Source: Funneliformis mosseae (lineage: Eukaryota > Glomeromycota > Glomeromycetes > Glomerales > Glomeraceae). From it: DNA of 13,696 nucleotides. Made by a program: the position numbers and the translations under genes. Below the pieces are notes generated by a model that was not told the origin of the DNA, did no database searches, and saw only the letters and a list, made by a program, of their open reading frames with translations. Location of the stretch: NCBI GenBank assembly GCA_910592005.1, contig CAJVPP010002732.1, positions 1 to 13,696 of the forward strand, written 5' to 3'. This document shows, piece by piece, positions 1 through 9,935 of this stretch; position 1 is the stretch's first letter, and each line of letters opens with the position of its first letter.

Positions 1-710
1 ACACTACACTAACTTGCTATTGAGTTCGTCATTACGAGTTCGACTAACATATCTTAAGTTCTAAGACGTGATAAATTACCGAGTTGATTCAAGTATAATG
101 GATACTTATAGGACTTAAAAAAAATCCTAAGGTTGGAAACTTCAACGTGTAGAATCAGCTGCTGCAGCCTTTCAACTTAGACGTTAAGATAAATGAAAAT
201 GAACCCAGTAACAATATAAATAATTTATGGAATCATAAATAACTTAAATAATGATTAAAAAAAATTTATATTTGATTTAAATAATTGATATGATAATGTA
301 GAGATATTTTAGATGTCAGAATCTTTATTTACCTAACTTTTTATATGCAATTTAACTTAAGTTGCATGAAATTCTTTAAGAAAGCTAGAATAATTAAATA
401 AGGACTTTAAAAGGTAGGTAATTTTATTATAATTCTAAGTTTTTTTAGCTCTTTTTATCATTATGATTTAAAAATTGCAAATAAGATTAAAAAGATTATA
501 ATTGTAACAAAATATGAAAAAAAGATCTTCTCAAAGTATGAAAATAGCAACCTGACATAAATATCAATTAACTAAAATACACAAATAAAATGACTTGATT
601 TAATATTATTTTTGTAAGCTTCGTATAATAAATTCAGTTACTTCTGCTATTTTACTAGTAAATATTTTTAAATATATCATCACGTTTAAAAGTATAAAAA
701 ATGTTTTATA
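1..710. other. AT-rich stretch without a gene
   Basis: I see no coding frame, RNA gene or transposon end in this stretch. It is homopolymer-rich AT sequence. The heptamer GAGTTCG occurs twice near the start (about 22-28 and 35-41), too short to mean much. It is the left flank of the retrotransposon remnant. Confidence 0.5.
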
Positions 711-730
711 TTACCCACTGTGATGGGTAA
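711..730. repeat. perfect short inverted repeat at possible LTR edge
   Basis: TTACCCA (711-717) and TGGGTAA (724-730) are perfect reverse complements around a 6-base centre. It is one of the few GC-bearing spots in the first kilobase. It overlaps the proposed left LTR end, where TGTGATGGG starts at 719. It may be part of the LTR terminus or a protein-binding dyad. Confidence 0.45.
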
Positions 731-768
731 AATTTTAGATAGATTTAATTGGTAGTATATAAAGTTAA

Positions 769-964
769 TTTTATTGCCATGTAAATCTTTTATAAAGATC
801 ATTTTGTACATTTTATTGTCATTGATCAATTATGCAAATCCTTAGATGTCAATTTTATTGCCTTTGATAATCATGTAGATCATAGATATCCATTTAGTTG
901 CCTGCAGATTTGGCAATTTTATTAATATGGTAACTTTATTGCCTAGTGAAATGGCAACTTTATT
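769..964 (+). repeat. ~42-bp tandem repeats with TTTTATTGCC core
   Basis: The core TTTTATTGCC or close variants recurs at 769, 811, 853 and 893, spaced 42, 42 and 40 bases. More compressed copies follow at about 917, 934 and 957. From 911 on, the core is preceded by TGGCAA or GGTAAC, so adjacent copies also form the near-palindrome GGCAA-TTTTA-TTGCC. The block lies about 50-240 bases upstream of a TATA-like box inside the proposed LTR, where U3 enhancer repeats would be. Function is inferred; the repetition is directly visible. Confidence 0.55.
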
Positions 965-1011
965 TTTTTTATTATATTTAGTTCATTTTATTTTATTATT
1001 TGTTCAACATG

Positions 1012-1019
1012 TATAAATA
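1012..1019 (+). promoter_or_regulatory. TATA-like box in proposed LTR
   Basis: TATAAATA follows the repeat block and precedes the gag remnant by about 460 bases, a sensible place for an LTR promoter. In DNA this AT-rich such strings arise by chance, so the support is mainly positional. Confidence 0.2.
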
Positions 1020-1481
1020 TCTCTATATTTTCTTTAAGTTTCAGCACTGACGAGATGTTAATTTTTTAAGTACTAAACTTATATATTATATTAATAAAAA
1101 GTATAATTAACTAAATATAAAACTTATCCTTCACAAACCCTTTGAAATTATTATAAATTATCTATAATCCTTGCATTTGTGCAATCCCTTTATTAGTGAA
1201 CTTATTATATGATATTGTATTGATTCGCTGTATTAACTTGAAGTCTTTAAAACGTAATCTCTAAAATATCTTTAAGTTACCTTTATGTTATTTTGTGTTT
1301 ATCTCACGTATTTTATATTGAAAATAATTTTTTGATATTATTATGAATCTTCACCCGTGATTTCTTGAGTAATTGTCTTGGTCTTATTTACCCTTTTGAG
1401 ATTTTATTTAAAGTTACAAAACTATCATAACATTTTGATGCTTCTTATAAGAATCAGAAACAATAATTCAATACAATTTAT

Positions 1482-2284
1482 ATGAGTATTCAAGAACTAT
1501 TAAGATTAGAAAAGAATATTAACAGCATAATCATCTACTTGAAAGAAATTGACATTGAAATCTTTCTAGTAATCAGAGAATTATAATAACAATTGAATAC
1601 CCTTACTGAACTTCTTAGCTATATTTATATTTATCCTAACGTTAGAGGAGAAATTAAAAGATTAGTTATTTATAAAAGAATAAATTACTGCTCGACATAA
1701 TTTATTTAGTTAAATAAGAAGTCAAGAAAGGATTAAAAGCTCTCAATGATTACTTATCTAATCTACATAAAGATAGGAATAATCTATTAGAAATTAGAAG
1801 AAACTTATTGAATCAACTTAGAAATTTCTACTAGTACATAAATTGTGATCTATATAGTAAAATGAGAAAACAACACTTAGAAGACCACTTCAAATATTTA
1901 GAATGGACATATCTCATAAAATCTTTTGATAAGCCTTGTAAAATTTATCATTAACTATCTGAAAACTCAAGCATTCAATTTCAAAGATTCTATCAGTAGA
2001 TTCACTAACAGTATCATGCATATAAATATTCGTCTCTAAGTGAACAATATTTTAAAGAAATAGGACAGTATTTTAACGTTAATAATTCTCAAAGTCTTGA
2101 CACTGAACAAGCAGCAATATCTTTAGTATTTAGCCTTAAATTTTACATATTACTTTAAATAAGAAGTAATATATCAACATATTTTTATTACCTTACATAA
2201 CACTAATCACTTTAATTACAGAGAAACCCTCCACCAAATCTTGCAAAAATAGCTATAACAGCAGACTAACTCAATGCGTTAATA
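1482..2284 (+). pseudogene. gag N-terminal region, broken
   Basis: The ATG at 1482 opens a frame starting M-S-I-Q-E-L-L. It is the first in-frame ATG after the possible primer site, with an in-frame TAA just upstream at 1464. The frame shifts by one base between about 1700 and 1724 and then runs without another frame change into the gag core. It carries TAA/TAG codons at 1584, 1587, 1698, 1832, 1952, 1997, 2006, 2156, 2198, 2204, 2213 and 2267, and no TGA. Between them the translation is charged, leucine- and glutamine-rich (for example K-A-L-N-D-Y-L-S-N-L-H), consistent with an alpha-helical gag N-terminus. A proline patch (N-P-P-P-N) and an A-D-x-L-N-A-L stretch lead into the core. I recognise it by position and continuity, not by a named domain. 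Confidence 0.6.
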
Positions 2285-3143
2285 ATGCAAATTACAACTA
2301 GTATGACTAATGGATTTAATAGTATTAATATTCCAGCACCACTTGCAGCAGGAAGTTCTATTATAAAAGTTGACCCTTTCTATGGAAAAAACTTTGAAGA
2401 TGCTCAGGAATGGATTGAAATATTCTTAAGAGCGAAAGAAGCTAATAGATGGCCAGATAATAGAAGAATAGCAATTGCAGCAGGAATATTAAGGGAAGAA
2501 GCAGCTGACTGGTATAATCTAGTAAGCAATACAATTAACAGATGAGATGGAGATATAAATACAGAATTTAGAAAAAGATTCTTGACACACTTCTCATTGC
2601 AAAAAATTACACAGATAGTAATAAGAATTAATAATCTAAAATAAGGAAATGAAAAGATTGAAACTTATGCATCTAAATTTAAGAAATTAGCAAATAAAGT
2701 AGATGTAAAGGAATTCTAAAAGCCTTTCAAGTGCAAATGTTCTTAAGTGGATTAAATAAGAAATTAGCAACCTTAGTTGCAATTTAAAATCCAGCTGGTT
2801 TAGATGCTGCTATTACTCAAGCTAAAACTGTTAAAGCTGAAAGATATTATGCAATAGAACATGATTTTAGCAAGCCAAAAGTTGAAGATGACATTGAAAA
2901 ATTGTCTAAACAATTTAAATAAATGGTTTTAAAGCAAGTAAACATTATGGCCATATTAATCACTAATCCAGCTAAAAGAAAAAGTTATAATCCTGAAAGC
3001 AAAACAAGGAAAGAATTAATCTGTTTTAGATGTGAAAAAAAGGTCATATAGCCAGATGATGTCTTTCAGAAAAAGTTTTACCTCAAGAGAACTGGAAAAC
3101 CAAAAATGATAACCAAAACAGAAAGAAAGTAAACATGCTTGAA
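2285..3143 (+). pseudogene. gag: Ty3-type gag core and CCHC zinc knuckle, broken
   Basis: Gag forms the cytoplasmic capsid that packages element RNA. An 86-codon stretch (2285-2545) is intact: D-P-F-Y-G, then E-W, N-R-W, I-A-A-G-x-L and A-A-D-W-Y, the pattern of the retrotransposon gag family. A TGA at 2543 sits where tryptophan is expected (N-R-x-D-G). The frame goes on with TAA at 2642, shifts near 2711 into a segment with V-Q-M-F-L-S-G-L, and has TAA at 2785 and 2920. The nucleic-acid-binding knuckle has Cys codons at 3022 and 3031, His at 3045 and Cys at 3060. A 7-A run between the second Cys and the His is one base short of frame, and a TGA (3057) precedes the last Cys. The true start is upstream, probably 1482; 2285 is only an internal ATG. 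Confidence 0.85.
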
Positions 3144-3843
3144 TAAAAAGTCTTCTCAGCAATTAGGAGGAAAAGATCTGAATCACAAAGAGAAACTAAT
3201 ACCAGACAAACTTGATCTCAGACAATTAATGAACCAATAGAGATAACTGAACAGATACCTCAAACATTAGTAGAAATTACTGCTAAGTTTAGGAAGAGAA
3301 TATCTAAAAGACTATCACTTTTAGATAATATTGAACCTTACAACATTTGAGACAATCTTGTAAATATTAAAGCTAATATTAATATGAGACAAATTATGCA
3401 ATTCAGATTATAATAATAAAAACTTCTTTAAGAAATGAGAAGACCTAAATTAGAAGGAAATGCAGTATTTATCAGTACTTCTGAAGAAGAAGAGCGAACC
3501 ATGGCATTGAGATATCATGTTAAAATTAGGAAAAACCCTGTAACTACTATCATTGATACAGAAGTTGCAGTAAGCATCATGATGCACAAATTGATGAAGA
3601 AACTTAGATTATATATCAATGAATCTTCATAAATATCATTGTTACTGTAAATGAATAGAGAAAGAGTACTAGAAACACTTAAAAATGTTTTATTAATTAT
3701 TCAAGAAATTCTTATTAAGATGACTTTTCAAGTTATTGATTTGACTGATCAAACCTTATTGCTAGAAATTGATTGGTGTAAAAAATATAAAGTTAATGTT
3801 GACTTTAAAAATAATGAAATGATTCTTACTTCTGGATTAGACA
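3144..3843 (+). pseudogene. retropepsin-like protease region, inactivated
   Basis: A single frame runs from the knuckle to about 3843. It has stops at 3144 (TAA), 3213 (TGA), 3348 (TGA), three consecutive TAA at 3411-3419, and TAA at 3429, 3630 and 3648. First comes a charged linker, then a P-Y-N-I-x-D-N-L stretch and M-R-R-P-K, recalling linkers before the protease in glomeromycotinan Ty3 elements. The aspartic protease active site is I-I-D-T-E-V at 3549-3566, where D-T/S-G is expected, so Gly became Glu (GGA to GAA). The second signature, normally L-G-x-D-W, reads L-E-I-D-W with the Glu codon at 3765. Both changes are G-to-A. The enzyme would mature Gag-Pol in particles; this copy has lost a catalytic-loop glycine and could not work. 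Confidence 0.75.
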
Positions 3844-3844
3844 A

Positions 3845-4204
3845 GCTATAGTTCCAGTATAATGTATAGTTGAAAAAAGAATTTAAGCAGTAACTATTGA
3901 AGATAAACTCGATAAAATGATCAAATAAGAATTAGAATATGATAACGAAGAAGAAACAGATAGCTACATCATCGAGATTAAAGAATAAGAAAAAGATATT
4001 GACCTCTAGAATGAAGTTTGGGAGAAAGATTCAATTTAATCTTATGCTGACAAAGTAGAAACATATAAAGAGAAAGTTAATCATCCCAAATATGTACTTA
4101 ACATTTTATATGATAAAGATGGTATATTTCTCTCAATTACCATATGTTATTTCATGATCATGATTACAGTTATTTTTAGAACTTTATATATTTATACACT
4201 TAGT
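3845..4204 (+). pseudogene. acidic linker after protease, pol remnant
   Basis: After a one-base frame change at about 3844 the path continues as A-I-V-P-V, then V-E-K-R-I, A-V-T-I-E-D-K-L-D-K and an acidic stretch (E-L-E-Y-D-N-E-E-E-T-D). The protease-to-RT linker of Ty3 elements is often acidic like this. TAA/TAG codons lie at 3860, 3884, 3926, 3986, 4007 and 4037; there is no TGA and no CAA/CAG codon in the segment up to 4040. The frame continues to a TAA at 4205 through a hydrophobic stretch that may already be non-coding. No reverse transcriptase motif follows. Confidence 0.5.
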
Positions 4205-6956
4205 TAACGTCTTTTATAAAATCAAAGGAAATCTAATAAAATTAAACTAATTTTAGCAAGGATAGTAGAAATAAAATTTTATGTTGTGCTATGACCTTAT
4301 CTATTTTTGTCAATAATTTTGTAATTTCTGTCAACACACCATTTTTTCTCATTTTTATTTGCTTTATTAATAACAGTATTTTCCATATTAAATTAATAAT
4401 TTTGATACATTCCTGAAGCACAACTCATTTGTATTTGGATTAGATAAGAAAGTTGACAAATTGCTTAGAACAGAAGTTAAGGAACTTTGATGTGTATTTA
4501 GAGAGTAAGCAGTTATCTTATATTTTATTGCATCATTTTTTAAAGCTAAAAATTGTAATATGATCACTGGTAGCTATTATTGTTAGTTAAATGTAATGTT
4601 TAAATATAAAAAGGAGAGGTTTAAGTTTTATTTATTTTCAAAATTAAATAAAATAAGAAATATCTGTAAGATATTAACTAGTTATTATTTATTATTTCAA
4701 ATGAAGAAATTATTCTTTAAAATTAAAGTGAAAATGTGTATAAATATTAAAATGGCAAAATAGATTACACAAAATTAGAAAATAAATATAAATATTATCT
4801 TCAATGATTCATTTCTTAAAAATGTTAATAGATATGTTAACATTCTTTAGAGGAACTTTAAAATCCTTAATAAATTTGAAATTCCAGGCTCTTCTCTAGT
4901 AATATTTAGGTATATAGCAAGTAATAGATCTAAAATCCATCTTTTTTAAATATAATTTACTTAATGCTTCTCATTTTGTAACATGACTTATTTCAAATTA
5001 TATATCATGTATAACTTTTTTATTTTATTAATAGAGTATTTGATAAACCTCTTAAAAATAAATTCTAAATATATATAGATTTGTTAAAGTAATAGCAAAA
5101 TTAATTTTTCAACTATCTGAATTTTTTTAGTATATTGTATAATATAAGCAAGTTTAATGGTAATGATTTAGCTTTTTTAATTTCAACTAAAAAAACTATG
5201 GTAATATTTATTAAAGGATTGATTAATATTGCCTTTCTTTTTTAACATTATTATAACTTCATCCAGAATTATTTAATTTAAAATAAAGATTTTATTTTGA
5301 ATTTTGTTAAATAAAAATTTATATTTTAAATTTGTTTTTTTAAAAATAATCATGATTGAAAAGTTTGAAAGAAAAAGGTTCATGTAAATAATGTCTCATA
5401 GTGCATAAATTCATTAGATATATTCCAAGAAGATTTTCTTTTTTATTTTTTAACTTTACTTTAATAGCTATACCTTCATATAGTAATGTGTAATTCTTGT
5501 GAATTTTAATAGTTAGACAGGGTATTTGAGTGATGATTCTTTTAAGTTTATATAGTAATCCAATTCAGTTTAACTCAAGTTTTTATAATTTATATGGTGA
5601 TCTATTCTCAACAATACTAAAAGTAAGATAGTTTAATTAGTTTAAAATTATAATAAGAAATTATAAAAAAAATAAAGAAATAAGAAAATAAGAAAGAAAA
5701 TAAAAAGAATTGAAGAACTAAAAGTACTAGGTGCAGGAATTAGGTTAGATGCCTCTAAAAGTGCTACTAAATATATATCTAAAAGCAAATTAAAAGAAAA
5801 ACTAAAAGTGAACTAAAAGGGAACTATTATTTATATGATTTTATCATTTTCTATTTATATAAAATTTAATATATTGATGGATATAACAAATAAATCAAAT
5901 ATATTAACTATATTATATATATCTAATATATCTTATGTATTTAATATATCAGTTATGTCAGATGTCTGATATGTTTGACATTTGGATCTACAATATACTG
6001 CATTACATTTGTCAATCCAATTTGATTACAGTACCTTATTCAATTCAATAAGCTAAAGACATTTCACTTTCAACTTACTATTACACGAATTATTAAAAAG
6101 ATTTTTATCATATTAAATTATTACTCAAGTTCTTGTCTTTTATTTATATATTTCTTCAAAATTTTAATACTTTATATTGATATTTTGTTGCTTATTCTTT
6201 AAATTGAAATTAAATTTTTGATATTATATTTAATATTATGGAGATACTTCAATATGCATATTGAAACATATATATTTATATTTATGACTATGAAGTAAAT
6301 ATAAGACAAAAAATTTCTTTCTATGAAAATTTTTAGTAAATTCAATTTTTTAATAATAAGTTTTATTTCTATTTAAATGGATAAGATGCCAATTTTTATT
6401 TAATTTATTTATTTGTTTAATATATTTAAATTCAATGTAATTTTTTATCTTATTCAATATTAGATATGCATAATTTAAAATTTAAAGTATTTATCAAACA
6501 TTTCATCTTTTAGTATAAAGAATATAGAACTGAAATAAATTATATATTATTCAAAAAAAATTAATAATGCCTCTTATCTGAAATGATAGTTTAATTTTTT
6601 TATTTATGATATCATTAAATTATAAATTAATTCAGAACAGACGCTTATAAAAACTAAACATCATTTTTGCTTTTTTTTTAACTTTTCTAGTTTATATAAT
6701 CAGATACATCACTATACCTGGTATTATGATGAATTGATAAATTGTAACAAAATAAATTATTTAATGTTTTCTTAATTAATAGTTCTTTTATTAATTTCTT
6801 TTATATAAACTGCTTCATTTCCATTCTTTTTAGATTTTGGTAAGGGTAATTTATTAGGTAGTAATATAAACAATTCAGAATTTAATTTGATAAATAACTA
6901 TAAAATAATCCAGGCAAAGGTTATTCAAACAGATTAGGGAATATATTTTTTATTGC
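4205..6956. other. AT-rich stretch without a gene
   Basis: This 2.7-kb stretch holds no frame with convincing protein character, no RNA gene and no long inverted repeat. Local items are a lysine-rich open stretch at 5676-5816 with a less AT-biased centre (I-R-L-D-A-S-K-S-A-T-K), a TATATA-rich tract at about 5905-5950 ending in a small dyad, and an open stretch at 6809-6937. None is long enough to stand out from chance in DNA of this composition. The retrotransposon's right part may have ended here. Confidence 0.45.
5946..5972. repeat. short inverted repeat next to TA-rich tract
   Basis: ATATCAG (5946-5952) pairs with CTGATAT (5966-5972) across a 13-base loop containing TGTCAGATGT. It directly follows a tract of TATA/TAATATATC repeats. 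It is too short to assign a function. Confidence 0.3.
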
Positions 6957-7122
6957 TATATGGATTGATTGCTAGGAAAATCAGATTCTGAGAATTTTTT
7001 AGCAAAATTAAGATTTTTATTGCATTTTAGTTTTTGATGTTATTAAATTAAAATGTATTAAGCTTTTTATTTTAGTCAAAAATTTCTCAGAATCTGATTT
7101 TTCTAGAAACACTCCCATATTA
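6957..7122. mobile_element. small inverted-repeat (MITE-like) element
   Basis: The left arm from 6972 and the reverse complement of the right arm ending at 7106 match at about 34 of the first 40 positions. Both contain the 18-base block AAAATCAGATTCTGAGAA. The loop is about 55 bases of AT-rich DNA with no coding content. Outside these arms, TATATGG (6957-6963) and CCATATTA (7115-7122) also mirror each other, so the element may run to flanking TA dinucleotides, as for Tc1/mariner-type insertions. I am confident of the 135-bp core and less so of the outer ends and family. It would need a transposase from elsewhere. Confidence 0.6.
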
Positions 7123-8996
7123 CATTTTTATATAAAGCTCTGATATATCAGTTTTACGATCAATCAAATATCATTTGTCAAAATATTCATAACAATAATA
7201 ATCATGAAAGAAAATATCAAAGTTATTCCTAATTTATTTTTAACTAACCTTTTAGTTGTAATTAAAAATATGCTTCTGTAATGAGTATGATTGATATCTT
7301 ATTAGTAATGAATTCCAATTCTACATAGACTTTATTTTCATGTAATTTAATTTCAATTAAGTTTTGATAGTTTTATTAATACATTATTGAATTCTAAAGA
7401 CCTACAATATTAAACCATAAAAAATTTTGTATCATCAATTTTTTTTGTAAATTTGTGAGAAAAAAAATGTAATGATATATTATCATTAAGATAAAATAAT
7501 CCAAAAAATATAATTTCACCCAATTTTGTTGAGCAAATTAATTTATATAATAGATATTCCCAGTATTACAGTAATTCTAATTGACTAAGTTTACGTAAAT
7601 ATAAAATTAAATAATTTTATCTATAGTTTCACTTCTCTGACCTTTGCTTATAATACTTCATAGTTTTTAAATTCAAAAAACTTTATAATGGCATCATAAA
7701 GGAGCATATCAAAAAAGAAAGCTAGTATTGAAAATTTATAATTCATTACAAAATCAATCATATAAAATATAAATTATGTAATATTAATATTAATTAATAG
7801 ATTAACATTATTTTGAAAATAATATGAGACATATAGATTCTGATTTTAATTATAATATTTCTACTAATATTTATTTTAATATTTAAGAGTTTAAAAGATT
7901 ATAACTGAAAACAGCGCATTTTTTCAGAATTGTTATATAAAGTACATTATTGATTCTTTTTCATTACAAATAAAAATATTTAAAAATGATTTACATTAGA
8001 TCAAAACTATATTAAAATAATATATTACTTTAGCATCAATAGTTTTATAACATTATCTCTTATATATTCAGGTGAACTCTTCGATATTTAGATTATTTAT
8101 AATATAATTCAAGATTAAGTTAGGTGTTATATAAAATTAGCTTTAGTAAAATTATAATAAATTATTTATTTAAATATAAAATATGAATATGAAGTTGAAA
8201 ATTGATACTAAGTTAGGAAATTCAAAAAAAAGCTTAAAGATTATTAATTTTCTATCAGTGTTATATGATGTGAGATTTTAAGAAAATAGTTATTTTTTTG
8301 TTGGAGAAATATGTTCATCAGCTATCTATACATATATTTTTAAAAAAAAATTTAAAATTTAAATCTCTTTTCAAGATCATATCTTTGTAATATAATAAAT
8401 ATATTAAATAGGTTAGTTCAATAAGATTCTATAATTGATAATTCTATTGCTATGAATAGATTATTAGATTGTCAAAGATTTACATTTTCCCTCTTTATTT
8501 GTAATTTATTTTTTAAAAAACTATTGCAGTTACTTTTTGTATACTAATTAATTATATTGGAAATATTATCTTGATAATTGTTCGTTTAATAATAGAATTT
8601 TGTGTAATATTAAAAAAAGTCACTTTTAATAAAATCAATTTTTTGAGATAATAAAAGTTGATCAAAAATAAAAATTTCTTTTGATAGTTTTATATAAATT
8701 TGTTACAATAAAAATCTGCTAAAATAATTCACTTTTCCTTTTTATTTTGCACTTGTAATTGCCTTTGTTATCACTAATTTTTATACTACTTGTCATTTTC
8801 ATACTTATGCATTTATATTAAGGTTTCTTACATTATTTTATATATTTTATCATCTTAAATTTTGCTTTAATACCTGAAAATGATTATTAATTAATACTTT
8901 TTAGTGAAAAGTAAAAAATAAGAGTTTTTTTTCAAATTCTTTGATATAATATTTTGCATCTTAGTTATTTAAAATGTTTGGATTAAAGTTTAAAAG
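7123..8996. other. AT-rich stretch without a gene
   Basis: I see no frame with protein character, no RNA gene and no repeat array here. The sequence is AT homopolymer-rich and runs up to the target duplication of the next transposon. Its low complexity makes any promoter or terminator call unreliable. Confidence 0.45.
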
Positions 8997-8997
8997 A

Positions 8998-9005
8998 ATC
9001 TTAAC
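8998..9005. repeat. left target-site duplication
   Basis: ATCTTAAC directly precedes the left terminal repeat and recurs at 10117-10124 directly after the right one. Eight bases with T at position 2 and A at position 7 fit the hAT preference. One extra base matches on each side (AATCTTAACT, 8997-9006), so a 9- or 10-base duplication, as in Mutator-like elements, cannot be excluded. Confidence 0.6.
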
Positions 9006-9086
9006 TAAAGCTCTGAATGGTTCGGATTAATCTGAAAATTTTCAGTTCAGATCAACTTTGGTTTAGTTTAAGATTGCAAAAAATTC

Positions 9087-9180
9087 AATCTGAAAATTTT
9101 TGGTTCAATTCAGATTTTTTTCGGATTATAAATCTAATCTGAACTGAAAAAAATCTGAACTGAACCAAAAATTTCAGATT
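9087..9180. repeat. 36-bp hairpin arms in subterminal region
   Basis: The stretch from 9087 (AATCTGAAAATTTTTGGTTC...) to 9122 is the reverse complement of 9146-9180, apart from one extra A and one substitution, with a 23-base loop. It lies within the left subterminal part of the transposon. Transcribed from either strand it would form a strong stem. Confidence 0.7.
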
Positions 9181-9204
9181 AATCCAAAATTTCAGATTGT
9201 TTGA

Positions 9205-9935
9205 AACAATTAAATTTATCGTTTCAAATGACGATAAAAGAATCATTCGATTAGAATAATAAAATTATCATTCTAAATAAATGATAAGAAAATCGTTTGA
9301 TTAGAACAATCAAATTATCATTTCAAATGAATGATAAGAAAATGAATCGATTAGAATGATCAAATTATCATTCTAAACAAATGATAAAAGAATCATTTGT
9401 TTAAAATAATTAAATTTATCATTTCAAATGAATAATAAAAGAATCGTTCATTTGGAATAATCAAATTATCATTCCAAATGAATGATAAGAAAATCGTTCA
9501 ATTGGAATAATTAAATTATCATTCTAAATGAATGAAATGATGAAATTATCATTCCAAACAAATGATAAAAGAATTATTCAATTAGAATGATGAAATTATC
9601 ATTCCAATCGAACGCTAAGAAAATTGTTTGACTGGAATAATCAAATTATCATTCCAAATAAACGATAAAAGAATCATTCAATTGGAATGATCAAAATATT
9701 ATTCTAAACGAACGATAAGAAAATTGTTTGATTAAAATGATCAAATTATCATTCCAATTGAGCGATAAAAAAATCGTTCAATTGGAATAATCAAAGAATC
9801 ATTCAATTGAATGATTAAATTATTGTTCTAAACGAACGATAAGAAAATCGTTCAATTAGAATGATTAAATTATCATTCCAAAAGAATGATAAAAAATTGT
9901 TTATTAGAATGATTGAAGTTATCGTTTCAAATGAT
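9205..9935. repeat. ~50-bp palindromic minisatellite inside the transposon
   Basis: A core like TCAAATTATCATTCCAAATG recurs at 9211, 9261, 9311, 9361, 9411, 9461, 9511, 9541, 9591, 9641, 9691, 9741 and 9791, and then near 9813, 9863 and 9913. The modal spacing is exactly 50, with one 30-base and one ~22-base step. Units are self-complementary: TTATCATT pairs with AATGATAA across 7 bases. In the 9741 unit, 9748-9766 pairs with 9773-9791 over 19 bases with 2 mismatches and a six-A loop. Most differences between units are transitions (C/T or G/A). There is no coding content. Confidence 0.85.

Larger units (their letters stand above)
719..1432 (+). mobile_element. possible 5' LTR of the Ty3-like element
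   Basis: The interval starts with TGTGATGGG and ends with CATAACA, fitting the TG...CA ends of LTRs. It lies just before the first in-frame ATG of the gag remnant (1482) and is about 0.7 kb long, a usual LTR size. A TATAAATA box sits inside at 1012-1019 and a repeat block lies upstream of it, as in a U3 region. Directly after the proposed end is TTTTGATGCTTCTTATAAG. This could be a decayed primer-binding site (a TGG start turned into TGA), complementary to a tRNA 3' end. I found no second copy downstream, so the boundaries rest on terminal motifs only. Confidence 0.3.
719..4204 (+). mobile_element. decayed, 3'-truncated Ty3/gypsy-like LTR retrotransposon
   Basis: The order LTR-like region, gag, CCHC knuckle, retropepsin-like domain and acidic linker is that of a Ty3/gypsy element. 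The coding path runs in one direction but changes frame near 1700-1724, 2711, 3040 and 3844. It is crossed by 28 TAA/TAG and 4 TGA codons. After about 4200 the coding character fades. I see no reverse transcriptase Y-x-D-D, no RNase H, no integrase H-H-C-C and no 3' LTR, so the element is truncated or was overwritten on its right side. The gag core most resembles, from memory, Ty3 elements of glomeromycotinan fungi. It cannot transpose by itself. Confidence 0.85.

Noticed and set aside
3435..3632. Treating the ATG-started frames at 3435 and 3651 as small genes
   Set aside because: They are pieces of one protease-region frame interrupted by TAA codons; the ATGs are internal.
6809..6937. 42-codon open stretch including D-F-G-K-G-N-L-L-G-S
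   Set aside because: The D-F-G resembles a kinase motif but nothing else of a kinase is present, and the length is unremarkable.
9205..9935. CRISPR-like regular repeats
   Set aside because: There are no unique spacers between identical repeats. The units are contiguous, palindromic and diverged, and lie inside a transposon with a target duplication.
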